A DNA stretch of 37,732 bases from Podaxis mareebaensis (GCA_018524725.1 JAEUWP010000157.1:1-37732), one strand, 5' to 3'; counted from the stretch's first letter, positions 1-12,240 are shown. Numbers and translations: made by a program. Notes: a model not told the origin generated them from the sequence alone.

Positions 1-626
1 AGCTAAAAGTAGCAACATCTGACAAATCCTTACTAAGCTCCAACATTCTCAGGCCCGTTGTAGCATTCTTTATAGATACACTGAATCACCTTAGGGCAGT
101 GCTACAAAGGTGCGACTCGACTCTAGCAAAACTTCGGGTTTCAGGGTTTCAAACCTTACCCCGACTTCTTTTCTCGTTTGTACACTAGGATTGATAACAA
201 CACCTCAAGTGCATGTCCGAGATTTGAAGCCGTTAGGTTCGAGGAAAATGGATCCTTTCCGTGGTAGCCTCTTGCAACCTCCAACCAAAAATTTTGAAGA
301 TCAACCAAATGCACCAGAAGTAGGGTCATATGGCCATAATCCTTCGACTCTGCTTCCTTGTTCCGGTCTCTATTTCGGGAGGAGACTCCAAGTTGGACTG
401 AAGTTGATTATGTCTCGCTGGATAAGGCTCCAAATCAAAGCCCTGGTACTGAGGAATTGATGTCGTAGAGTAGTGTTATTTATGGACAATCAGGATGGCG
501 AAGTGTAGCGGCAAAGGTGTGAAAATTGTAATAACAGAAAGGATAGAGTTATGCACAACTTGTCATCACTATTTCACAGTGCACCAAATGGGAAGTAATC
601 ACAATTCATACCTCACATCGACGTTA
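1..626. other. No gene recognised
   Basis: Open frames here are short, show no domain, and have no convincing splice pattern. The stretch is the 3' flank of the minus-strand membrane protein gene that ends at 627. I see no repeat or RNA gene in it. Confidence 0.5.
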
Positions 627-3456
627 TCACTCCACATCGTCCTCCAAGCTCTTCACACTCCTATACCTCACAGCCTGAACCATATCTATAACCGAGATTA
701 AGATCACCACAGCTTCGGAAACGGGAACTCCGTGGAACCTCGTATTCTTCCCCACAATACTCGGCATCAAAGTCAACAGCGCCAGCACTTCTGTAAACAG
801 TAGTAACATGGTAGCGAGCCTGTACTTCCCAGCATATGTCTTCGAATGGTTGTTCATAATGATCTGTAGAATCGCGCCAGTGAGGTTCAGCGACTCCTCC
901 AAATTGGAGACACATTGAAGGAGGGTTAGGAAGCGTGAGGAGTAGACCGGACTAAGCTCTTCCTCTGGCAGTTGAATACGCGGCGAGAGGAGGTACATCG
1001 ACGAGGGGTTTAGGAAGTGCTCAGCTGAGAAAATGGCTACGAGGAGCTGCGTAAGGATATTATCAGTAATCAAACTAGATAAATCGTAGCCAATGTAGGA
1101 GCACGTACGATTAGTTTGACCCCTCGAGATATCCTCCCCTCAATCCTCTCACTCGCCCTCTCCAAGTGCGTAGCTTTGGCAAGATGTATCCTCGCAGTCC
1201 AATTCCCTTTCCCATGTTCATTTGACCAGCCAAACTCAAGCCTCAAAACCGCTTTGAGCATAAGCAACGGTAGAATCAGCTGGGAGGTGTGGATGAGTGG
1301 AATCGGCGTAAGCCATTGTCCAGCGTCTACACTGCTCATCACATATTCATGCATTATCTCAAGTGTCGATATCACCTTGCTGAGTGCGAGGAGTGTCGTC
1401 CCTAGACGTGCAATGCCTACTGTGCTTGTGCGAGCGTACCAGTAGTGAACTGTCAAGAACCAGGAGAAGATGCGGATATAAGCTCTGGATAATCATTAAT
1501 GTATAATTCCCACACGACATGAAGGACGCACATTGTCATTAAGAGAAAACGGACACGGTGTGGATGAGCATCTTCGTCAATTCTGTGCCCAGAAAGCGCA
1601 ACTGCACACGGGAATAAGAGATAAATATAATGGCAGAGTGTGATGAAAGTTGGAAGGGAACACTCACTTGTCAACTCATTGGAATATTGTAAATATTCCA
1701 GCTCGCTCTGTGATGCTGTCATGTTGTAAACTCCGGGTAGTGAATCAATTGCAGTATCCATCTCGGCAATCGTCTTAGGCGTGTATCCGGCGAAGGAGAG
1801 CTTCCATGTCACGGTGACGTATTCATCGTCTGAAAGAAACGTTGGCTCTTTATCGATTCGTCTTTCAGGAGCCGCCACACCTGGTGTAAGGGCTTGAGGT
1901 TCTACACCCTCAATAACTTCCTCTCTATCAACAGGAATTGCAACAAGGTCCTGCGAAACCGAATGACACGTCAAATGTCCAACGGGCGTAAACACTTAAA
2001 CTCCAAAAACCGCACCTTAGGTCCCGAAGCTCGCACCATCGCGGACAGAAACGGCGCGTACAGCCACTCTAGCTTCCCTTGCTCGCCTGCCTCCTTGGTG
2101 GACTCAGAATTGCTGGGTGGAACTTGTAAATGTATTTTGGTCCCAAAGACGCTATTCTCCTGGTACGACCGATCGCACTGATGCCATTGTGGATACTCGT
2201 AAGGGTTTCCATTTACCGGGTCAACGCACTAAAGTGAGCGGTTGGCTCTTGGGCAGCCAGCATCGTCAGAAAAGACAATGGCTTACTATGTTGCCCAAAA
2301 GTTCCTCCTGCGCTTGGTCGTAAGCTTCTCGTCTGAATAACTTTGTTTCGCCCACGATGCGGAGGTGTGTTCTATATACTTAGGCATCAACAAAGGCAGC
2401 GGCTTTCCAAGGAGTGAGGAGTCCACCTACCGGGTTGTTATATAAGGATGATAATCGGTGACAGGTGTCTGGCCGCTTGTGAATTCTAGATCGAAAGTAT
2501 TCCTAATTTCATTCGGAGATATATCACCGCTCCATTCTGGTTCCTCCTCCTTATCCGACCGTGGCGTTGATTCTCCCGGATTTAAATGCGCGGATCTTCT
2601 ACTCGCAATGTTGTGGAACTGGACGAGGGGTATCGTAATCCCAAAGCTGTCATATATTTCATCTTCGAGTGTTGGCTTTGACGACCTGGACAGTGGCACG
2701 CGAATGAGAAGTGGGCAACGCGTGTCAAAGGCTCAGGGAGACGACGGACCATTTCCGGACACTTGGCGTTTTAAACCATTGCGGCCTCCAAGTAGTATAA
2801 TTCTTCGCAAAATCCAACCACGAAGGTCTGTCTGGCTGGGTGAGAACGAACGAGGCGCGAAGGTCATAGTTCGATAAGTTCGCCCTCTTGCTAACACGTA
2901 CGTCAGCCCAAACATCGAAACAACAGAAACCCAAAGGTGAGACTCACAAATGACTCGTCGGGACACGCAGTGTCACATTCGCAAACGCATTCTTGCTATT
3001 CAAATTAATGCCCTTAAACACCGTCCCACTATACACCAGCCTCTCCGAGCGTTCTTCCTCATCGACAAAAATAACCCCATCCTTCGCGCGCTCATCCCTC
3101 ACCCAGACAGAAGCAACAATATCAAACGCAGAATCCTTCGTAATCATCGGTCGAACAACTTCATTCCAGTCAGATACCTCTCCCTCCGGCGCGTCGTGGT
3201 ACATATCTTGGTATGGGTCCTCCTCCCCATTCCACAGGTTGCTAAAAAATCCGCCCGTGCCCAAGATGCACACGATACCAAACACTATACCCAGGCAGAA
3301 TTTTATAATCGACCGGGGCTTGCGCTGTGGTGCGCCTGGGTTCAGGCTCAGGTGTAGCTGTGACCCAAAGTCATGGGGCCCCTGCGCAGCTTGGGGGACC
3401 AAATCGTGTGGAGTTTGTCCTCTGCGTTCGGCCTCAGGCGGGGGATCGATAATCAT
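627..3456 (-). CDS. Uncharacterised multi-pass membrane protein, paralog 1 (9 exons)
   Basis: Minus-strand exons are 2948-3456, 2750-2890, 2431-2685, 2287-2371, 2016-2228, 1668-1950, 1532-1601, 1109-1484 and 627-1046. Joined they give 783 codons with one stop. All introns are 47-66 bp and GT-AG, and all phases match the second copy at 7577-10410, which confirms the model. The protein has a Pro-rich cytosolic start, one signal-anchor helix near residues 50-70, and a long extracytoplasmic part with the block VVRPMITK and several N-glycosylation sites. A C-terminal bundle of about five or six membrane helices carries HYWYARTSTVGIARLG and AKATHLERAS. I do not recognise the family and see no catalytic motif. 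The general plan (lumenal domain, then a helix bundle) loosely recalls CLPTM1-like proteins, but I saw no diagnostic match. Function is unknown. Confidence 0.85.
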
Positions 3457-4428
3457 AGGTCTGGACTAGGTGCGTGGTGGGAAGCATTAGCGACACAAAT
3501 TGCGGATATATAAACTATAATGCTGTAACTCGGTAGAAGTAAGCGGTCGGATCAAAGAATATTATGGTGGTCGGGTTTCACGCTGATGGGCTAAGAATAA
3601 AATATAATACCTATGATAATCGGGGACACACGGCCACGACTTTACATGGGAGTTTGCACTTGGAGACGTGACAACGGATCCACAACACAACTGCCCTAGC
3701 GATGTTCCCTGGGAATAATCTCAACCTCAGCACACCACATCTTCTCTGTCGCATAACTCTCTAAGCAGTCAGAACAAGGAGTACCACGCTGAATTAACAA
3801 TGGCGTTAGCTGTTGCTGATAATATTCATGGAGGCAGTTGGGCACTCGGACTGCCTGATTCCCAAGTCGAGATAGTGTAAAAACGAGCGACTCTTCCCTC
3901 TTTGGGTTACACTTAGCCGAGAATTTGCAGTTGCAACAATCAAGTTGGTGCGTAGATCGCGTTCATTCACAACGGTGTCATCAATTGACGGAGCAACAAA
4001 AGCAAAGCCACAATAATCAACCGCAGCTCCGCATGGCATGAACCTCAAGACAAACACCCGGAAAAACCTCAAAAAAAAAAACTGTATTTCACAAAGTAAA
4101 GCCTGAAGAGAGAAAATAACTGCGCAACGAAAGATCTACCCGATAATGGCATCTACAAGTACATTTGTCCTTGGGAAAATAAAGGAAACGGCTAGAACAA
4201 AAGGAGGAAAGGAAGTCAACACCGGCCTAAGGTCACCCTGGACATTTTGGACACAAGACAAATATGGAGCAATAATGGACGAGGGATGCGCGTAGGGGTT
4301 TTTGAGAAAGGACAAGGGCAGTCGCGGAATAGAGGGCGGACGTTCTGACCAGCAGCAGGGACAAATCCTGTCCACACCAACCCAACCCAACCTTACACCA
4401 TCCACATCGTGCCCACTTACGACAGAAC
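3457..4428. other. Intergenic region, about 970 bp
   Basis: This holds the promoter side of the minus-strand membrane protein gene and the 3' flank of the small membrane protein gene. There is an A-run at about 4070-4082. Short open frames here show no domain or plausible splice pattern. I see nothing else. Confidence 0.5.
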
Positions 4429-5315
4429 TCAAAGGGAATTCTTCTTCGTCCCAAACAACCCCCGCTTCTTTTTCTCGCCACTCCCATTACTCTTCACACT
4501 TGTATTCGATTCCGCACGTTCCACCATCGCAGGTCGCACAAACGCCGACGAAGACGCCGAAGGTGTAGGAGAGGAGTATGGGGTTGGCGTGTTCGAGTTT
4601 GGTGAATGAGCAGCTCCGTCGATTGAGTCCGTGCGGCGGTTGAATGAAGTGGCAGTCATGGCTTTCATCATACCCCTATAGAATATGAGGGACGACGTGA
4701 GTATGAATTTAAACACGTGGACGGTGTGGAGAGGTGCTGATGCAAGATCGGGGGGAGGTGAAGTCTGGGGGAGTCAAGGAGAACATTGACGCACCGTTGT
4801 GTCGCGTCGACATAGTCTTCCCTATCGAAGCGTTTTGAAGTCTTGATAGACACGCCTTTGTTCGAGATGTCGTATCCTTTGCTTTTCAAACTATGAAAAC
4901 CATCAGCGATGTCGGATTTCATAAGCGAGCCAACGGATCGCACGGCGCAATGGCGAGAAGAGAAAAAGCCAGAACTTACTTCTCTTTGGTCGACTTGAGA
5001 CCTTCCGAGATCTGGGTAACGATATACACGACACCGTAAATCGTGCCTCCAAACACGCCGATCGTCTGCGGGGAATACACGACTCAGGTTTCATTCCGTC
5101 CACCGAGGAAAGAGCCAATGGAGAGTCCGTTGGTGAAGAGACGACTAACCACGAACAACGAGAAGAAATCAGTCCTGCGAAGCACGACACGTTAGCATAA
5201 TGTGTTGACGGTATCAACACCTCTCGTCCACCGAAACGCCCTTTCTCCGAGGGGACACCACTCCTCGGAAATGAATGGAGCAAGCTGGACCGAGAAAGAC
5301 TCACCAGCCAGCCAT
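4429..5315 (-). CDS. Small single-pass membrane protein (5 exons, 154 aa)
   Basis: Exons on the minus strand are 5305-5315 (11 nt), 5150-5174 (25 nt), 4980-5065, 4795-4890 and 4429-4675, totalling 155 codons in phase. The protein starts MAGWTDFFSLFV and runs into a Gly-rich hydrophobic helix (TIGVFGGTIYGVVYIV, about residues 13-28). An amphipathic Lys-rich segment follows (GYDISNKGVSIKTSKRF, then DREDYVDATQR). The last 65 residues are a low-complexity Ser/Thr/Pro tail ending in a basic KKKRG patch. I do not know the family. It is probably a membrane-anchored protein with a cytosolic tail. The first two coding exons are very small, so the start rests on splice signals alone. Donor GTTAGT after the second exon is the weakest choice. 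Confidence 0.7.
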
Positions 5316-5584
5316 GCGTTGTCAAAGTATGAGGGTTAGGAAGAAGACAGGTTTTGGAGAAACAAGAGGCGTGAAGGGCAGAGAAGAACGAGTACGGCAA
5401 CTGAATACGAGCGAAACTGGTTTCCCAGGGGAGCCGTGCTCACGGAGCCGTGGTCATGAAACATCCGATGCACTTGCCTTATCAAGCGTTCCTCATCAAT
5501 GCATCACCGCCCGAGCCCTGCCAAGACACTGATCAACACGGGACCTGATTGATTCTTAAATATCAAATATCATACAGAAATATC

Positions 5585-7134
5585 CTACAATTTTACATCG
5601 ACATTTTCTTCCTCTGGTCTGTTCTCTTTCTCATCCTCCCGATTCTCTTCAGCTTTCTCTTGCGCGGGTTTGTACGCGGGTACATCGGGGGCAGTGGCTG
5701 CGGCTGCGGCTGCAGTAGCCGCCTTCAGCGCTTCACGACTCTTGGCTCGCTTTCGATTCTCCCTCAAAGTTACTCTAACGGCGTCGAGTACCTTAGGGTG
5801 CACCCATTTTCCTGACGCAATGATGCCATAGTTCTTCCCTAGTGTTCGTCCCAGACCGAAATTGAGCGGGTTGCCTTTTGAATCAGTTACGACACCTCCT
5901 GCTTCCTCGACCAGGAGAGAACCAGGCGCATGATCCTGTCAGGGTTTAGGGAGCGTCAGTACGACAGAGGAGAGTTACGTACCCAAATCTTCTCTTCATA
6001 GTCGGGACGTGTAGGCATCCGTAGGTATAAATGTCCCCTTCCCATAGCGAGCGCGCAGTATTTGGCCTGGCTGTCCATCCGAAGCGGTGGCTCTTCCACA
6101 GTCAGGAGTTCCGAAACACGAGAGTTGAACGAGTGTGATGAATGACCAGATTCGACCGACTCCAACACGATGAGATCCGCGGGGTGAACAGTAGGCATGC
6201 TGATAATAGTTGGTTCGAAGCCTTTCATCGTTAACTAAATCAAAAATCAGCGCCAAGATGGCCGGGAGACGAGGCCGGGACTCACTCGCTCCGAACCCTG
6301 GTTCTTGACTGCGACGAAGATGTAGCCTTTTGGTCCATCTGGCTTGCTCGTCCGGTGTGGGAGATTTGGACAGCCAATGACACCAACTGTCACCTCTCCG
6401 TCTACAATTAACGAGAGACAGACAGCATATTGTTCTCCCCGCAAGAACCCCTTCGTTCCGTCAATAGGATCAATCGTCCACATACCTATCCATACAATAT
6501 GAGCACAAGCGCATTGAGAAAGATCAAACAAGCGCACGTCCGGCATTCCCTCCTTCGTATTTCCCTCTGTCAATCGCATCTCTCACCTCCCGTGGTGAAA
6601 TATCGTACCCCTCTCCAATCGCCCACTCCTCCTTCTCATAGTATAGCCGCTCATCCGTCAAACCCTCATTCACAAGCGACGTGATGTGGTGCAACATCTC
6701 CTTATTCTCCGGCTTCCGCAGCTCAGAAGCATCCTCTTCTCCAACGATCGGGTCCTCGGGGAAAACAGTACCGAGTATCGAAGAAATCAAGGCCTGTGCA
6801 GCATAATCACCCACTACATGGTAACAACCCCGGTACCAACAGACATCAGTATCAGCATCACAAACGCAGTGTATCACTCCACCCACGCACCGGTAACAGG
6901 TGATTCGTCTGACTTGGTTATAGACTCGCCTTCAACCAACGTTTCAAAAACCTTCTGAGTGACGATGCATGCACGACGGACGGCAGAAACGGCGACGGTG
7001 CGCTCTTTGTGGAACGGGAGGACGGGCTGGCCGGGGAGTTGAAACATCCTGAAACGGTGGTGGGATGTGTGGAATGGACGACGATGAGGAAGAGCTACAC
7101 GACAGATGAGGAGAGCTGCATTTCGTCCAACCAT
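5585..7134 (-). CDS. MET22: 3'(2'),5'-bisphosphate nucleotidase (Met22/Hal2 type)
   Basis: Exons are 6891-7134, 6538-6813, 6286-6485, 5983-6234 and 5585-5935, giving 440 aa. The family hydrolyses 3'-phosphoadenosine 5'-phosphate (PAP) to AMP in sulfate assimilation, is Mg-dependent, and is typically inhibited by Li and Na. The metal-site residues are present: GEED (E107, E108), DPIDGTKG (D179, D182) and WDHAPGS (D325), followed by VEEAGG. Two parts are unusual compared with the roughly 350-aa yeast enzyme. There is an Arg/His-rich N-terminus of about 30 residues before MFQLPGQP, which could be a mitochondrial presequence, or translation may start at the later Met. There is also an Ala/Glu-rich C-terminal tail of about 55 residues. 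The gene faces the membrane protein paralog at 7577 across a shared 442-bp promoter region. Confidence 0.93.
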
Positions 7135-7576
7135 TTACTATTGGACGATGCAACTTTCCCGCCGAATTTCGTTTGTAATTGGGGTCGTGTGAATATCAAC
7201 TCGGCTTATCTTATCGTGATTCTCCATCCACGTGAACCACATCGGGTTTCAAGGTACAGCCTGGTACAGCCGACTTTGTAATAACCTATAGCACCTTGTC
7301 TCGTGTTCGGGCTACGGACTACGATAGAGCATGGGTCATAAGACAGCACTAAAGCACAAAGAAGCCGACTTTGTCCTGGGAGAACTATCGGCTACGCCAG
7401 AGCATGGGTTATGGCAAATGTGGAATATGACAAAGAGTTGGTCGTATTCTGGTTTTCATCACCGATCAAATCTTGTATCGAAGTTGCAGTTGGTCTCCAG
7501 GCCACTAAAACAGGTGCCGACGACCCTAAAATATGATTTAAAAACCCGCAGTTCTCCAACATGAGCACGCAAACCC
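7135..7576. promoter_or_regulatory. Divergent intergenic promoter region
   Basis: These 442 bp separate two outward-transcribed genes: the Met22-like gene on the minus strand and membrane protein paralog 2 on the plus strand. Both promoters must lie here. I see no clear TATA box. A loosely repeated phrase (agagcatgggt) occurs at about 7326 and 7401. Confidence 0.5.
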
Positions 7577-10410
7577 ATGACAGACTCTCCCCCAGCCACC
7601 AAGGCACACGAAAACAATCAACTACAGCTCAACCCGGGCGTACCTCAACGTAAACCCCGCTCAGCATGGAAACTCTGCTTATGGACAACTCTCGCGATCT
7701 CCATGCTCGTCGGAGGTGCAATCACCTACTCCTTTGTCAGCAGCGTCTGGTATGCCTTTCAGCACACGCATGTCAGGTTGTACCATGGCAAAGCCAATGC
7801 AGAGGTTTCCGACTGGTCGCAGGTCGTCCGACCGATGATTACAAAGAACACAACGTTTGATATCATTGCTTCCGTGTGGGTCAGAGATGAACGGGGGGCT
7901 GATGGCGTTATTCGTGTTGATGGGGGAGAGTATCAGGAGAGGCTGATATTTTCCGAGACGGTGTTTAGGGACGTTAGTCTGAAGAGTGCGAATGCGCTGG
8001 CGAACGTGACGTTAAGCGTACCAACAAGCCATTTGTGAGTTCTCCGGTATCAGACATCCTTCATGCTGACACGGGTTAATATTGCAGCAAACAAACAAAC
8101 TTGTCTAACTACGACCTTCGGGCGTCTTTCGTCCTCACTCAGTCAAATAAACCTGCGTGGTTGGACCATGTTAAGAATTATACGACCTGGAGGCCCCGAG
8201 GACAACAAGTGCCAACTGTCCGAAAATGGTATGTTATCCTCCTACCAACACTTATTTCCTGTTCTCATTCATTCGCTTTTTACAGGGAACAAGAACCAAC
8301 GCTCCGGGAACAAATATATGATAGCTTTGGGTTTTCTATACCACTGATCCAGTTCCACAACATTACAAACCGTCAGCCCACACCACCCACAATAGACGAA
8401 TCCGACTCCACGCAACAAGAATCAAATTACGATTCCGATGGCGAAGCGGATTGGATGGACGATGGTTCACTGGATATGCAAAGTCAAGGAAAAAACGACC
8501 AGATACAATCCGGTTTCGTCCTCCAATACAACGGCAATAGGAAGCGCGTAACAGAACAACATCCTTATGTCGTCACTCGGTAGGTACCTCGTCCCTAAAC
8601 TGTTCTAGCGACCCCGCCTTACGACGAACACGCCAACTGCAGCACTCACCTTTTCGTCGTCGACGAGACTGAGCTATTCAATCGACAGTTATACAACATA
8701 GCACATAAAAGACTCATAAACCAGACTGTAATTTTTCATGTCGTCCCCAACAAAAGTACCCACTTATACCCTCGGTCTAGTGTATCGACCTGAAAACCAA
8801 ACGCCCATACGCAACCCCAGAGTGGTACCAATGCAAACGGTCCTATTTGACAAACGGAGTATTTGAAACGAAAGTTCAGTTACGTATCCCACCCAATGCT
8901 TCGGATACTGAGCACAAGGGAAACGGGAAATGGAGAACAGAGTGGATGTATGCACCATATTTTTCTGCGATTCAGCAAGCTCCTGGACCAAAGGTACGAC
9001 CATGAAAATCTTGCATGTATCTCATGATCTAAGGCATCAATAGGACCTCATCCCGGTTCCCGTGGATAGAGAAGGCACAACGGACTCCCTGAATCAGGTC
9101 TCAGTCCCAGGTATTATTATTCATCTAATATACATCGGACCGGAGACTTATCTCCTTTTAAAAGACGAAGAATATGTTAATGTGACCTGGAGGCTTGCAT
9201 TTTCCAGGGCCACAAGCGTCCAGATGATGTTCGCAGAATCAACAGCCCCTCCTATTTACAATATGACAGCACCAGAGCACGAGTTGCAGGATTTACAAGA
9301 GAACCATGACTTCTATCGTACGTTTCTCTAAATTCTGAGTTTTTACCTGGTCTCGCTCAAAGTGAGCCGTCTTTTTCCCTTTTGATTAGTGGGGTTGGCT
9401 GGCCTCAGAATCCACGAGGACGCACACCCTCGTCGTTCAGGCATCCTTATGTTTGCATTGTGAGTCCCATCCTGCAGCGCTGCTCAGCCGACAGCGAAAC
9501 CCCAGGCTCATGAACTTTGCTTTAGAGGGGTAATGCACATTCTCGTCTATTTGCTACAAACGCACTACTGGTACACTCGCACCAGTACAATTGGTATTGC
9601 ACGCCTTGGGACGATGTTATTTGCATTGGGGAATCTCGTTGAGTCATTCCGAGAGATACTTGAAGATGTCTTCAAGCAAAAGTATAGTCGCGGTTTCTTG
9701 CCGACCACGACACTAGTACTTGTGGAATTCTTTGACGCACTCCCGATGCTGTTTATGCTCAAAGCGGTGTTGAGGCTCGAGTTTAGCTGGTCGACGAAGA
9801 AACAAGATGGTGCAGGTGGTACAAAGGCTGAAGGGTGGACGCCGAGGATCTATTTCGCCAAGGCTACACACCTGGAACGTGCAAGCGCGAGAGTTGAAGG
9901 AAGAATTTCTGTGGGGAGAAGGCTAGCAGTAAGTTATGGCTCTTATCGAAGGTGTATGATATACTCAAACTACCTCCTCAGATCTTACTCGTCCTCTTCG
10001 CGACTTTCCACTTCCTAGTTCCGTTAACAACCCATCTCATAGCACCACGAATCCAACTCCCAACCTCGACAAGTTCACTCGAACCGCTCTCCCCACACAC
10101 ACCGACCATCCTCAAATATGTTGACAACTTGGTCAGCTCCCTTCACTTTACTGGCGGAATTCTCCAGTTGGTGATGAATTTCCACTCGAGAACGTATGCG
10201 GGAAAGTATAAATCCGTGGCGGTGTTATGGATGTTGGGACATTTGTTGACGTTCATATATTTATCTCCGAGTGTCCTGGGGAGGGATACGAAGGCGAATG
10301 GGCTTTACGTTAGTGAGGGTGTTGCGGTTGTATTTACAGTTGCGGATTTGTTGCAGGCTGTGAGATACCGTAGTGTGAAGGTTGTGGAGGAGGATGTATC
10401 GACTGACTAG
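7577..10410 (+). CDS. Uncharacterised multi-pass membrane protein, paralog 2 (9 exons)
   Basis: Exons are 7577-8034, 8088-8228, 8286-8579, 8643-8727, 8781-8993, 9044-9317, 9390-9459, 9526-9928 and 9982-10410, totalling 788 aa. Exon count and every intron phase match paralog 1, and exons 2, 4, 5 and 7 have identical lengths (141, 85, 213 and 70 nt). Layout: short cytosolic start with NPGVPQRKPRS; signal-anchor helix at about residues 34-56; extracytoplasmic domain to about residue 490; then helices around LMFALGVMHILVYLL, LFALGNLVESF, ALPMLFMLKAVLRL, ILLVLFATFHFLVPL and a C-terminal pair. The frame is open throughout, so both copies look functional. No enzymatic motif is visible. It may be a transporter-like, scaffold or folding factor, but that is a guess. 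The pair is a head-to-head inverted duplication around 4.1 kb of unrelated genes. Confidence 0.86.
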
Positions 10411-10500
10411 GCTTTGAGGTGGCTGTTGTTTGATGTTTGTGGTATCTGAGCATTTGTCTGGACTGATTTCGAAGTCGAAAACTGTCTCACTAGTAATCTC

Positions 10501-12240
10501 CATTCGTTCGAATTAACTCATTCCATCATCTTCCCAAAAGGTGCAGGATGTCGAGGGTGGTATGTATGTTTCTGCCATAAATTTCGGAACCTGACTCATT
10601 TGAGCCTTGCAACTTTATTCACCATCACTACCACCGAGGGAAATGACCACCCTCAGCACAGTTCATAGTGAACTGGATCTTTACCTGCGTGTGCGAATGG
10701 ACCCGTGTGAACAACCTCCAGCTCGTGGGTTGCCAGCGCTAACACAACCCTTATCAACACCGCACTCTCTCCACCACCGACTTCGCCCAGATCCATACGC
10801 GACTCGCAGCTGCCAGTGCGTATGAATAACCTTTGTCGGGTCACATCGTAATGGATTGTAACAGACCTGAATATCCAGGGCGATGCCTGCTCGCCAATGC
10901 AACAGTTGCCTCGAAACAGATCCGCCCCCGAAACAATGTGCGGCATGCAAAAAAGCCTGGTATTGTAGCAGAGAGTGCCAGCGAAATAACTGGGTCCGTC
11001 ATATCTTTGATTGCAATCCGTCGAGACCAATCAACACCGCGGATTACCTCGCACTCGCTGTTCGCGAAAACCTTATACCTGATCATATCCAGACACGCGA
11101 GGATTATGGATTCTCGAGGACAAGAGAGATGGGCAAGCTTCTTGGGTTGTATATCGGTCTTCTCGACCCTGCGCGTTTGGGGGTGAAGCCCTACACGTTG
11201 CACAAGTGGAGATTGAATGGTACGCTGGTTGAAAATATCAAGAAGGAATTTGAACGCCTTCCGGAAGGAAGTAGGGGTGGGTATTATGCTTGGTTTCTTG
11301 AAAACCAACATGTGGTCAGTGGAGCACGGAGCCAGGACAGGAAGCAGGAAGAACAATCGGAAGCGGACGATATGCTTCGTCGCGCTTGGTGTTTCATAGG
11401 AAAGTCTCCCACAGCTTCCGTTGACGAAATTCGTCAATATCAAAAGTCCGTTCCCGAGAGAATTAATGATTGCTTCGGTCTTTATGCAATGCTTTTGGCA
11501 GGAGCGCACCCAGGACCCAACCTTGAGCTCTGGATCAAGTTTGGCTTTTGTGCCTGCGAGTGCCAAGAAGCGGAGATGGAACTCGCCCGATCGTACATCC
11601 AACTGATCCATCGATGCACCTTCGACGAATTCTGCACTGCATACACCTCTTCTTCTCTCGTCTCTCTTTTCAGAGCCAAGGGAACCAACATCACAACCCC
11701 TTTGACTGTCGACTCAGACCTTTTGGTCGCCGATGTTCTATCCGGAACTCCACGTAGCAATAAATCGGTTTGGGATCTGAAACAGTATATCCAAGTCAAC
11801 ACCATCTATGGAGACAAGGACACTACGTATCATGCCATTCCTTCCATATCCGCCGACTACGGCTTCTTTAACTGCAGAACCGCGGAGGAACACAAATTGC
11901 TCTTCGATCTCTACAAGGGGTATTTTGCCCTCGGCTGGAGCGCGAACCCGCTCGAACTACACCAGGCCTGCATCCAGGGACGTCTCTTCGCATATTTCAC
12001 GGAGAATGTGGGGTTCAAGCTTAAGCAGAAGAAGACGTACAAACGGTTGTTGAAGAATCCGTATCCTCTTCCCGAGATTTGATTGAATTCCTCTCTAGCC
12101 TCCATGTATTTGTATTAGGGCTATCCCGCTTCCTTCCTCCTGTTATGATACTACATTGCTGTCGAAAAGCGGATGTTATTATGTATGACTATGGCAGGCG
12201 GCTGGAAACGAACCCGCACTAGGTAGTGTGTGAATAAATG
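10501..12240 (+). repeat. Tandem duplication, unit 1
   Basis: This unit matches 12395-14083 in order and orientation. The match covers the upstream flank (for example the shared gcctgcgtgt and gtgtgaac phrases), the whole MYND gene and about 150 bp downstream (aggtagtgtg). Boundaries are approximate, judged by eye. Confidence 0.75.
10883..12082 (+). CDS. MYND zinc-finger protein, tandem copy 1
   Basis: Single uninterrupted exon of 399 aa. The N-terminal MYND finger is complete, with ligands C6, C9, C19, C22, C28, C32, H40 and C44 (CNSC, CAAC, YCSREC, HIFDC). MYND fingers bind two zinc ions and usually mediate protein-protein contacts with Pro-rich partners. The remaining 350 residues have no SET domain or other domain I recognise, though the region after the finger (INTADYLALAVRENLIPDHIQTREDYGF in two adjoining pieces) is conserved between the copies. 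Agaricomycetes carry many such MYND-only proteins of unknown role. The start Met is shared by both copies (MPAR), which supports it. Confidence 0.9.
   Translation: MPARQCNSCLETDPPPKQCAACKKAWYCSRECQRNNWVRHIFDCNPSRPINTADYLALAVRENLIPDHIQTREDYGFSRTREMGKLLGLYIGLLDPARLGVKPYTLHKWRLNGTLVENIKKEFERLPEGSRGGYYAWFLENQHVVSGARSQDRKQEEQSEADDMLRRAWCFIGKSPTASVDEIRQYQKSVPERINDCFGLYAMLLAGAHPGPNLELWIKFGFCACECQEAEMELARSYIQLIHRCTFDEFCTAYTSSSLVSLFRAKGTNITTPLTVDSDLLVADVLSGTPRSNKSVWDLKQYIQVNTIYGDKDTTYHAIPSISADYGFFNCRTAEEHKLLFDLYKGYFALGWSANPLELHQACIQGRLFAYFTENVGFKLKQKKTYKRLLKNPYPLPEI

Noticed and set aside
2950..3469. Two plus-strand frames opposite exon 1 of membrane paralog 1
   Set aside because: The minus strand is colinear with paralog 2 and fully spliced; these are shadows.
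10841..11611. 256-residue open frame antisense to MYND copy 1
   Set aside because: It is the mirror of a conserved coding exon, has no domain, and only a shorter, broken version exists opposite copy 2 (12796-13290).
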